From: JABDJZ01 sp047619685
GTDB lineage: Bacteria; Bacteroidota; Rhodothermia; Rhodothermales; UBA10348
Assembly (NCBI GenBank): GCA_047619685.1
Contig: JBLHLC010000047.1
Span: forward strand, 1 to 27,971
Reading direction: 5' to 3'
DNA: 27,971 nucleotides
A model generated the notes under the pieces. It had not been told where the DNA came from, searched no databases, and saw only the letters and a program-made list of their open reading frames with translations. Shown here one piece after another: positions 7,731 through 14,958 of the stretch; within the stretch, counting starts at the first letter, position 1, and the number at the start of each line of letters is the position of its first letter. A program made the position numbers and the translations under genes.

Positions 7731-7743
7731 CGACAGGCTGTCG
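7731..7743. promoter_or_regulatory. Palindrome CGACAG-G-CTGTCG between divergent genes
   Basis: A perfect 6+6 inverted repeat around a single central G lies in the 175-base region between tatA (minus) and the adenosine deaminase gene (plus). Position and symmetry fit an operator for a dimeric regulator. I see no convincing -35/-10 pair on either strand in this region, so the regulated gene is unknown. Confidence 0.3.
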
Positions 7744-7864
7744 ACGGGAACGTCTCCGATTCTTTGACTGGAAATCTACGAAAGAGCTTCTTCTGGCAGC
7801 CGCTTCTTTCTTGTTTTTCCCGCACCTTTACAGATTGTGCTTAAAACCGGTTCCAAGCCCCCAA

Positions 7865-8899
7865 ATGGAAGCCCTTTCTCTCGATCAGATCCGCGCATGG
7901 CCCAAAGCCGAGCTGCACGTCCATCTGGATGGATCTCTCAGGGTGGAAACCATGCTGGATTTGGCCCGGAAACAGGGCAAGATGGACCAGATGCCTGCAC
8001 ATGACCCACATGCCCTGACACGAGCCATTCGGGAAATCGATAAGGCGGGGAGCCTGGAGGGATACCTGGCGTGGTTTGATCTCACGCTGGTCCTCATGCA
8101 GACGCCCGAATCGCTGAAGCGCATCGCAGCTGAACTCGTGGAAGACTCCGCGGGGGAGAACATCCGGTATCTGGAGGTGCGCTTCTGTCCACTCCTTCAC
8201 ACCAACGAGGGGTTATCGCTGGATGCCGTTGTGACCGCCGTGCTGGCCGGACTGTTTGAGGCAGGGCAGAAGCATGGTGTGGAGGCGCGTCTGATCATCT
8301 GCGCACTGCGGGGGAAACACGCCAAGGATTCCGTCGCCCTGGCCAAGCTGGCCGTGGCTTTTGCGGATCGCGGGGTTGTGGCTTTTGACCTGGCGGGGCC
8401 GGAGGCGGGCCATCCGGCCAAGGAGCATCTGGAGGCATTCTACCATGCCCGAAATAACCTCATGGCCCTCACCATTCATGCGGGGGAGTCGTGGGGGCCG
8501 GCTTCCGTCCGGCAGGCCCTGTTTTTTTGTGGCGCTCACCGGATTGGACATGGTATAGCCTGCGTACAGGATCCGGACCTCTTGCGCTACCTGGTCAACC
8601 ACGCCGTGCCCCTGGAGGTTTGCCCGACCTCCAACGTCCAGACGCAGGTGGCCTCATCGTATGCCACCCACCCTGTTCGCCAGATGGTGGAAGCGGGCGC
8701 GGTGGTAAGTATCAACACCGACAGCCGCCTCTTCAGTTCGTACACACTGAGCGAAGAAATCCTGCGCGCCCACACACGCTGCGGGCTGTCGGCCGATCAG
8801 ATACGGGAGTGCGTCAGAAACGGGTTCAGGACCGCGTTCCTGCCCCCGGAGCGGAAGATGCACTATGACCTTCAGTTGGACCAGGCCTTCGCCAAATGA
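7865..8899 (+). CDS. add: Adenosine deaminase
   Basis: A zinc amidohydrolase of purine salvage that deaminates adenosine or deoxyadenosine to inosine. With the ATG at 7865 it has 344 residues, the normal length. Zinc ligands are H18 and H20 (ELHVHLDGSLR), H205 (TIHAGE) and D286; E208 and H229 (HRIGHG) are catalytic. The last metal motif is NTDSRLFS rather than the NTDDP of the best-known enzymes; the NTDxRL form also occurs in actinobacterial members, so activity is still likely, but a related substrate is possible. An upstream TTG at 7811 would add 18 residues with no family match. The stop overlaps the aroA start as ATGA, so the two are cotranscribed and coupled. Confidence 0.9.
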   Translation: MEALSLDQIRAWPKAELHVHLDGSLRVETMLDLARKQGKMDQMPAHDPHALTRAIREIDKAGSLEGYLAWFDLTLVLMQTPESLKRIAAELVEDSAGENIRYLEVRFCPLLHTNEGLSLDAVVTAVLAGLFEAGQKHGVEARLIICALRGKHAKDSVALAKLAVAFADRGVVAFDLAGPEAGHPAKEHLEAFYHARNNLMALTIHAGESWGPASVRQALFFCGAHRIGHGIACVQDPDLLRYLVNHAVPLEVCPTSNVQTQVASSYATHPVRQMVEAGAVVSINTDSRLFSSYTLSEEILRAHTRCGLSADQIRECVRNGFRTAFLPPERKMHYDLQLDQAFAK

Positions 8900-10191
8900 G
8901 CGCTCCCACCGACATCCAGATCGTTAACCCGTCAAAGGGGCTCTCCGGCCGTGTCAGGATCCCGGGAGACAAGTCGATCGCCCATCGTTGCGCGCTATTT
9001 GCGTCGCTTGGACAGGGTTCGAGCCGAATCGTCCACTTCCCGCGGGCCGCAGATCCGCACTCGACCCTGGCGTGCATCCGGGGATTGGGCGTTTCCGTGG
9101 TGGAAGAGGATGATGGAATTCTCGTGGTCGAAGGGCGTGGGTTGCACGGATGGCAGCCGCCCTCTTTGGATCTGGATTGCGGCAACTCCGGGACAACCAT
9201 GCGGCTGATTGCCGGATTGCTTGCCGGCCGGACATTCGATTCACGGCTGATCGGGGACGCTTCGCTCCAGAGCCGCCCGATGGGCCGCATCGCAGACCCT
9301 CTGCGCTCCATGGGTGCGCTGATTGAACTGACCGGGGGACGAGCCCCCATCTCCATCCGCGGGCAAAAACTCCAGGGACTTGAGTACGTCCTCCCGGTAG
9401 CTTCCGCACAGGTCAAATCTGCCGTGTTACTGGCAGGGATTTTTGCGGATGGCGAAACGGTGGTCATTGAGACGGAACCGTCCAGGGATCACACCGAGCG
9501 CATGTTGGGCCTGAATGTCCTCGAGATCGGTGGCAAGCGACACATTTCCGTCGAGGGGGACCACCAGATTCCCGCTCGAACGTGGGCCGTTCCGGGTGAT
9601 TTTTCCGCGGCCGCGTTTTTCCTTGTCGCAGGCTCCGTCATCCCGAATTCGTTCCTCAAGATCCCGGGTGCGGGGATGAATCCGACCCGGACGGGTCTGA
9701 TCCAGGTGTTGCGGGCCATGGGCGCAGACATAACTGTCAGCAATGAACGGGTGCTGGGTGGCGAACCGATTGCGGACCTTGCGGTGAGGTCGGCTCACCT
9801 GACCGGCGTGACGGTGGGAGGATCAATCGTACCCAATCTGATAGACGAAATTCCTGTTCTGGCGGTGGCCGCCGCACTTGCAGACGGGGAAACCGTCATT
9901 CGGGACGCCGCCGAACTTCGCGTCAAGGAAACGGATCGCATCGCGGCCATGGGGACCGGTCTTCGGGCCATGGGCGCGCATGTCGTTGAGACTGCGGATG
10001 GCATGACGATCCGGGGAGGTGGCGGGCTCACGGGTGCGCACGTCGAGGCCTTCCACGACCACAGGATCGCGATGGCACTGGCTGTCGCCGGGCTCGCGGC
10101 GCGCGGCCAGACAACCATTCACGGCGCATCAGCCGCTGCGGTTTCTTTCCCGGATTTCTGGGACCAGTTGAACTCGGTCTCCTGGAGTTAA
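8896..10191 (+). CDS. aroA: 3-phosphoshikimate 1-carboxyvinyltransferase (EPSP synthase)
   Basis: The shikimate-pathway enzyme that joins phosphoenolpyruvate to shikimate 3-phosphate on the way to chorismate. At 431 residues it has full length and begins directly with the substrate-binding N-terminus (RVRIPGDKSIAHR, K26, S27, R31). Other family motifs are GNSGTTMR at 96-103, SAQVKSAVLLAG, DFSAAAFFLVAG, LRVKETDRIAAM and HDHRIAMA near the C-terminus. The GNSGT form of the PEP-site loop is the Bacillus-like version. Its ATG overlaps the adenosine deaminase stop by 4 bases. The stop TAA shares bases with the stop of the convergent MGMT-like gene, so there is no room for a terminator between them. 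Confidence 0.97.
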   Translation: MSAPTDIQIVNPSKGLSGRVRIPGDKSIAHRCALFASLGQGSSRIVHFPRAADPHSTLACIRGLGVSVVEEDDGILVVEGRGLHGWQPPSLDLDCGNSGTTMRLIAGLLAGRTFDSRLIGDASLQSRPMGRIADPLRSMGALIELTGGRAPISIRGQKLQGLEYVLPVASAQVKSAVLLAGIFADGETVVIETEPSRDHTERMLGLNVLEIGGKRHISVEGDHQIPARTWAVPGDFSAAAFFLVAGSVIPNSFLKIPGAGMNPTRTGLIQVLRAMGADITVSNERVLGGEPIADLAVRSAHLTGVTVGGSIVPNLIDEIPVLAVAAALADGETVIRDAAELRVKETDRIAAMGTGLRAMGAHVVETADGMTIRGGGGLTGAHVEAFHDHRIAMALAVAGLAARGQTTIHGASAAAVSFPDFWDQLNSVSWS

Positions 10192-10559
10192 GCACTGGTG
10201 GTGGCCTGCGGATCTGCCGCGACAGGATCTGCCGGGTCCCAGCAGTGCAGATCCATGTCCACCGTCCCGTCCTCCCGGAAAGAGACGCCTTCGCTTTTCA
10301 GTACATCTTCCATGATGTACGGACTGCCGAAATGCATCCTGCCAGAAAGCGCACCGAAACGGTTCACCACGCGGTGGCACGGGAGGCCCGCCGCCGACCC
10401 GCCGTTCAGCGCCCACCCTACGACCCGGGCGGAGCTTGCCAGACCCAGATGACGGGCGATCAGGCCGTACGTCGTCACCTTTCCGCTCGGAATCAGGGCG
10501 ACGACCTCATAAACGCGGTCGAAAAAATCGCTCCGAGCGGGCGATGCTTTCTTGCTCAT
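10188..10559 (-). CDS. MGMT-family protein (alkyltransferase-like, single domain)
   Basis: A 123-residue protein consisting only of the C-terminal DNA-binding/active-site domain of O6-alkylguanine-DNA alkyltransferases. Visible motifs are SGKVTTYGLIARHLG (25-39), the arginine-finger region SSARVVGWAL (R45) and PCHRVV with the acceptor Cys61 kept. Alkyltransferase-like proteins of the ATL type have Trp at this Cys; here Cys suggests methyl transfer is possible, but the N-terminal domain of Ogt/Ada is absent. The C-terminal HCWDP segment is common in this short family. Its ATG overlaps the GWxTD gene stop (ATGA), so it is the last gene of the long surface-protein operon, an odd setting for a DNA repair gene. 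Confidence 0.85.
   Translation of the reverse strand: MSKKASPARSDFFDRVYEVVALIPSGKVTTYGLIARHLGLASSARVVGWALNGGSAAGLPCHRVVNRFGALSGRMHFGSPYIMEDVLKSEGVSFREDGTVDMDLHCWDPADPVAADPQATTSA
10210..10254. repeat. Small direct and inverted repeats near the aroA 3' end
   Basis: GGATCTGCCG occurs twice (10210-10219 and 10225-10234), and GCAGATCC (10247-10254) is the reverse complement of the first 8 bases of both copies. On plus-strand RNA this could form either of two alternative hairpins 20-60 bases after the aroA stop, inside the MGMT-like coding region. No U-run follows, so a role in ending the aroA transcript is only a guess. Confidence 0.3.
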
Positions 10560-12751
10560 TTCAACTCGAAGGTGAGGTCTCGGGACACCACACGCCCGGA
10601 CACCTCATCTGTAATGGTCACCTGGATGTCCAATTCTCCACTCCCCTCCCAGGACTGCAAGTCTATGAGAATCATCTCGCTTGCCTTCCGGGAAGACCCG
10701 GTCGACCCGAAGCGCGAGGATGTCCCCTCGTCCGGGCCCGCGCGTGACAGGAACCCTCCTCGCCTTCCGTTCCTCTTAACTTCGAACGCGACGGTGTACC
10801 GAGTCTTGTCATCCGGCCCGAAGTCCAGGTGGTAGATCTCAAAGGAGATGCCCAACTGCAACTCGCGGGTGAGCGTCTTGAAGGGATATGGCGTGGGTAC
10901 GAAGTCGTCCGGGCCAACGTCCATGAGCGCCGTCATGGGGAGGAGATCACTCATCTCGAGGACCCGGGGGTCGGCGTTGAGCGGAGGCATGCTGTCCAGC
11001 CTTGCCGTGGCGACGCGCATCCTCGGGCCGCGCCTGGTCTCTGAAGCGCCCATGGCGTACTGGTCCCACTGAAGCGCCAGGTTGAAGAGCGTGGTGTCTC
11101 CCGTCATCGTGGTCTGCTGAACCGGGATAGCCTCGTTTTCACGGGGCAAATCCGAGATCATAAACCGGTCCCTGTTCACCACACGATCGATGTAGTCGGC
11201 CTGCTTCTGAACGGCCGTCATGGTTACCAAATACCGGCCCGAGTCAGGGTAGGCCATGGACTCCAGCAGCCGTCGCTCGTCCCGGCCGGGGCGCAACCCA
11301 CCGGGATCCGGGCTCCAATGCACTACCGTTCTTGTCGAGCCATCGGGCTCCAGGTACCGAACGGCACGATAGCCCACCTCCAGTATCCCGACTTCGGCCA
11401 GGGCCTCCGTGTACACCCGAGGTGCATGATCATCCCGGCGAGCAATGGAGGCGTCATCCTCCGACCGGGACTTGATCATCATGGTCTGAACGAAATGCCC
11501 TGGCTGGTCAATTTGGGTCCCCCCGGTTACGCCTCCCGGCAACTGACCGAGACGCGAGGAGGTTCGGTTTGCCATGCGGCCGGTCGCAAACTCAGGCATG
11601 CTCATGGCATAGTTGTCCACCTCGGCATAACGCATCGCAAAGTCGGGGTGGAGCGGGGCAAGTTGCCGGAAGATGTTTTGCAGCACCGCAATGGCCATAC
11701 CGGCCTTTATCCTGCCGCGTGTCCCGGCGGTGAATCCCGACCTGAGCTGGGTGGGAATCAGGTCAACCGTCTCCGAAATCTGGTAGGCTCCGTCCCGCTT
11801 GACGAAAAGGAACCAGGCCGCCCGGTCGATATGACCAAACACCCACATCTCGTTTCGTCTGAAGTCGCTCAGGCTTACCGAGACCCCGGGGCGATAAACG
11901 ATGTCGGTGAGCACCGGGTCGTCAAACGTTATCTCGATCTGCTCCTGGGGCGGGCCGTATCGCAGATAGATTTCACCTCGTTGGTCAATGCCGGCGGGGG
12001 CATCCTCGGAGGCGTAATCCCTCCTGATTTTGGAGACCCGTCTCAGATGCTCCTCCAGGCGTTCGTTGCTGCGCGTAGCCGGAACCGGATCCTGGCTCCG
12101 CCACCACGTAATCAGCAGCGGCCCGGCGCCCGAACGGGGCGTCCACGACCCGGAGAGCGGATCGCCATTAAACGCGTCTGCCAAAACGCCTGCTGGCGCC
12201 ACCAGCGCCAATCGAGCTACGTACTGGCCGACGAGCGCGCGTTCGTCGTCATCCAGGAGCGCATCCACGTTGTACAGGAGGTTGACGTAGAGGTCCAACG
12301 CCATGGTAAGATTTGTCTCCAGCCGCTCCTCATCCGCCATCAGGTGGCTCAAGTACTGGTCGGCCAAGCGGACATCAAACGACCCATGACCACGCATCGC
12401 CTCCACGCCACCCCGCCAGGCCGTGGCGGCCAGGCTGTCCTGCCCTGCTTCTCTCAAACAGACGCCCAGCCAATAGGCGGCAGCCCCGTGTTTGATGTCG
12501 GAATAGGCGGGATTGGCCGAAAAGACGGAGTCGAAACGCGCAATGGCCGTGTCCAGGTCTCCGGCGTCGTACGCTTGCCTGCCCTGCGTGAACCACGCCA
12601 GCGCCTGCTCCGCTTTCTGGGCAGCCGCGGTTGTCGGGGCCATGGTTGCCCCACACAACACTCCGATCAGGATATACGCGATCTTTCGCCCCATAACAGG
12701 GACTTTATTGTCCCGGCGGCGGCGAGTTCCTTTTTTTGTCCCGGGCGGCAT
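10556..12751 (-). CDS. GWxTD-family protein with N-terminal TPR-like region
   Basis: A 731-residue predicted exported protein of unknown biochemical function. If started at 12751, a basic stretch (KKGTRRRR) precedes a signal-type hydrophobic segment (about 23-44, ending TTAAAQ). The alternative ATG at 12694 would start MGRKIAYILIG and give a more ordinary signal peptide. I kept 12751 because it overlaps the upstream stop as TGATG. Residues about 46-120 look like tetratricopeptide repeats (ALAWFTQGRQAYDAGDLDTA). Residues about 214-275 match the GWxTD family: ITWWRSQDPVPATRSNERLE, then RGEIYLRYGPPQEQ (258-271). The eponymous motif is degenerate, reading AGIDQRG where GWxTDRG is expected. The C-terminal part is beta-rich. 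The stop overlaps the MGMT-like start. Such proteins are frequent in Bacteroidota and Acidobacteriota, without an agreed role. Confidence 0.82.
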   Translation of the reverse strand: MPPGTKKGTRRRRDNKVPVMGRKIAYILIGVLCGATMAPTTAAAQKAEQALAWFTQGRQAYDAGDLDTAIARFDSVFSANPAYSDIKHGAAAYWLGVCLREAGQDSLAATAWRGGVEAMRGHGSFDVRLADQYLSHLMADEERLETNLTMALDLYVNLLYNVDALLDDDERALVGQYVARLALVAPAGVLADAFNGDPLSGSWTPRSGAGPLLITWWRSQDPVPATRSNERLEEHLRRVSKIRRDYASEDAPAGIDQRGEIYLRYGPPQEQIEITFDDPVLTDIVYRPGVSVSLSDFRRNEMWVFGHIDRAAWFLFVKRDGAYQISETVDLIPTQLRSGFTAGTRGRIKAGMAIAVLQNIFRQLAPLHPDFAMRYAEVDNYAMSMPEFATGRMANRTSSRLGQLPGGVTGGTQIDQPGHFVQTMMIKSRSEDDASIARRDDHAPRVYTEALAEVGILEVGYRAVRYLEPDGSTRTVVHWSPDPGGLRPGRDERRLLESMAYPDSGRYLVTMTAVQKQADYIDRVVNRDRFMISDLPRENEAIPVQQTTMTGDTTLFNLALQWDQYAMGASETRRGPRMRVATARLDSMPPLNADPRVLEMSDLLPMTALMDVGPDDFVPTPYPFKTLTRELQLGISFEIYHLDFGPDDKTRYTVAFEVKRNGRRGGFLSRAGPDEGTSSRFGSTGSSRKASEMILIDLQSWEGSGELDIQVTITDEVSGRVVSRDLTFELK

Positions 12752-14958
12752 CAGTGGGCCTGCGAATCGTGCGTGACGGCCTCAGTATTGAGTTTAAAAG
12801 CAGGCAGATCCAGCACCTCAGCCTGACTGGCACCCTCGACGATGGCGTAGTGATTCCGACCCGGCAGGTCTGTTAGGACCTGAGTCTGGCCGGTGGTGGG
12901 CCACCAAATCTCCAGGCGCTGTATGCGATCTGCGGGGCCCATCCCGACGTACACCCGGAGGCTGGATGAGCCGAAGCTGCCGCCCGTCCCCACGGTTCGA
13001 TAGATATCGCCATATTCCGTCACTGCTCGAATCCGGGCTCCAATTGCGGATCGATTGGAAGTCTGGCCAATGAGCCTGAACGTGGCCCAGTTCGGGACGT
13101 CCAGCGGATTCTCGAAAAGAACATTCCGGAAAACATCGCCCTCAAACGCCCCGCCCATCACGGCAAACACGTCCTGGTCTCCGTCCTGATCCAGATCTCC
13201 GAAAGCGACACCGTGTCCTTTCTGGAGATGACCAAAACCGCCGGATGCCGTCACCTCCTGGAAGCCTCCGCGTCCGTCGTTTCTGAACATGCGATTGGGC
13301 ATCAGCGCACGAAAATCCGGGTCACCCGTACCGACGTAGAAATCGAGCCACCCGTCGCCGTCCAGATCTCCGAAGTTGGCGCCCATCGTGTACATGACAC
13401 GCCGGAGGCCTGCTTCAGCGGTGACGTTGTCGAACGTACCGTCGCCCCGGTTTCTGAACAGCCGGGGCGGCTCTGCCTTGAATGGCTTCCGCTGGTATTC
13501 GGCGGCCACATCACTCGCCATCGCCCGCCAACCAGAAACGAACAGGTCCAGATGACCGTCCTGGTCGTAGTCCCAGAACCACGTCGGAAACGAGTCCAGT
13601 GGTTCGGTCACCCCGGCTTCGACAGCCGCTTCCCTGAACTTCCAGGTACCCGAGTCGTCGGGCCCCAGGTTCAGGTGGAGCTGGTTGGCGCCGTAGAGAT
13701 TAGACACGAAAAGATCCGGCCGGCCGTCCTGGTTGACGTCGCCCCAGACGGCACCCTTGACGTAGCCGTTGGCCCGGAGTCCGGTGGACAGCGCCGCGTC
13801 CCTAAACGTGCCATCGCCCTTATTTTGAAACAACTGGGAGGGGTTCAGTCCGGCATTGGGGTTGCTTTCGTTGCCTACGAACAGGTCCAGAAGTCCGTCC
13901 CCGTTGAAGTCCGCCCACGCTGCTGAATGGGACGGAAACTCACCGCCGAGTCCGGCCGCCAGTGTGACATCCACAAAACCGGCCTTCCCATCGTTTCGAA
14001 GCAGGGAATTGGGATAACCGTGATACAGCCATGCGCCGCGGAGCACGAAGACGTCCGCGTCTCCATCGTTGTCGTAGTCCGCGTGGACCAGATTGAGCCC
14101 GGAGGTGATGCCCGTGAGGCCCGCGGCCTCCGTGTGGTCCCGGAAGGTCCCGTCACCCGTGTTCAAGAACAGCCGCAGTTGATCTCGGGAGCCCCAGGAG
14201 GACATCATCAGGTCAAGCAGGCCGTCTCCATCCAGGTCTTCCATCACCACGCCGCCGGATAACCCCTCAACATCCAGTCCTGTGGAGGCGGCCCGGTCCA
14301 CGAAACGCGGCAGTTCGAACTCGGATTCCGCCGATTCTGACGGCAGACGCCATTTTGCGGGCACGCCCTCGGGCCAGGCGCCGAGCGTCATATACGCCAC
14401 ATTCAGCAGCCAGAGGCTGTTCAGGTCGTCCGGGTCCTCGGCCAGAATACGCTCGTACTGGTCGATGGCTTTTGTTGAACCGCGCGGATATTTGTGCACG
14501 CCGCTCTCAACGATGGGCCAGATGCACCGGTCCGCGGTGGGATCATCGATACAATTCTCCTGCTCGCCCAGGCGGAGGTAGGCGATGGCCAGGAAATCCA
14601 TGACGGCCAGCCTGTCGTTGGGGCGTATTGCGGCGGGCGCACTTTCCATTCCGGCCAGGACATTCTCCAGATCGGCGATGGCGCCCTCGTTGTCCCCCGC
14701 TCGCAGCCGCTCCTGGCCCAGGTTGATTTGCCAAAACATGCGCTGACCCGGATCGGGTGGAGGCCCGTTCTCCAGCAGCCTGGCCACTCTGGCCTTGTTG
14801 GCGTGTGCATTGATGGCCGGGTTGGACTCTGTGGAGTCCGCCAGGGCCGCCAGCCGGGCCACCATCGCCGCAGTCCCATCCATGTCCTGGGGCGCAGGCG
14901 GTGCGGATTGACCCACACATCCGGCCGCGAGCAGCGTTATGATGGCCAGCGTCCTCAC
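12751..14958 (-). CDS. TPR/FG-GAP/ASPIC-UnbV (CRTAC-type) lipoprotein
   Basis: A 735-residue predicted lipoprotein. I start it at the GTG at 14958, which overlaps the upstream stop (GTGA) and gives MRTLAIITLLAAGC, a clean lipobox with Cys14; a TTG six codons upstream is possible. Residues about 75-200 are TPR-like (WQINLGQERLRAGDNEGAI). Seven calcium-type DxDxDG loops at about 241, 294, 350, 407, 463, 531 and 588 predict one seven-bladed FG-GAP (integrin-like) propeller. An ASPIC/UnbV domain follows at about 626-708 (SAIGARIRAV; VYVGMGPADRIQRLEIWWP). Proteins of this build resemble animal CRTAC1; in bacteria they are surface or periplasmic and of unknown function. It is the third of three FG-GAP lipoproteins in a row and shares a base with the GWxTD start. 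Confidence 0.87.
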   Translation of the reverse strand: MRTLAIITLLAAGCVGQSAPPAPQDMDGTAAMVARLAALADSTESNPAINAHANKARVARLLENGPPPDPGQRMFWQINLGQERLRAGDNEGAIADLENVLAGMESAPAAIRPNDRLAVMDFLAIAYLRLGEQENCIDDPTADRCIWPIVESGVHKYPRGSTKAIDQYERILAEDPDDLNSLWLLNVAYMTLGAWPEGVPAKWRLPSESAESEFELPRFVDRAASTGLDVEGLSGGVVMEDLDGDGLLDLMMSSWGSRDQLRLFLNTGDGTFRDHTEAAGLTGITSGLNLVHADYDNDGDADVFVLRGAWLYHGYPNSLLRNDGKAGFVDVTLAAGLGGEFPSHSAAWADFNGDGLLDLFVGNESNPNAGLNPSQLFQNKGDGTFRDAALSTGLRANGYVKGAVWGDVNQDGRPDLFVSNLYGANQLHLNLGPDDSGTWKFREAAVEAGVTEPLDSFPTWFWDYDQDGHLDLFVSGWRAMASDVAAEYQRKPFKAEPPRLFRNRGDGTFDNVTAEAGLRRVMYTMGANFGDLDGDGWLDFYVGTGDPDFRALMPNRMFRNDGRGGFQEVTASGGFGHLQKGHGVAFGDLDQDGDQDVFAVMGGAFEGDVFRNVLFENPLDVPNWATFRLIGQTSNRSAIGARIRAVTEYGDIYRTVGTGGSFGSSSLRVYVGMGPADRIQRLEIWWPTTGQTQVLTDLPGRNHYAIVEGASQAEVLDLPAFKLNTEAVTHDSQAH

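Noticed and set aside
12677..12711. Small hairpin GGGAC-N6-GTCCC at the GWxTD start as a terminator
   Set aside because: The stem is only 5 pairs, no U-run follows, and it lies inside the probable coding region between the two candidate start codons.
11318..12826. 502-codon plus-strand open frame
   Set aside because: It lies antisense to the GWxTD gene, whose protein has clear family motifs; the plus-strand translation shows no domain and is a by-product of high GC.
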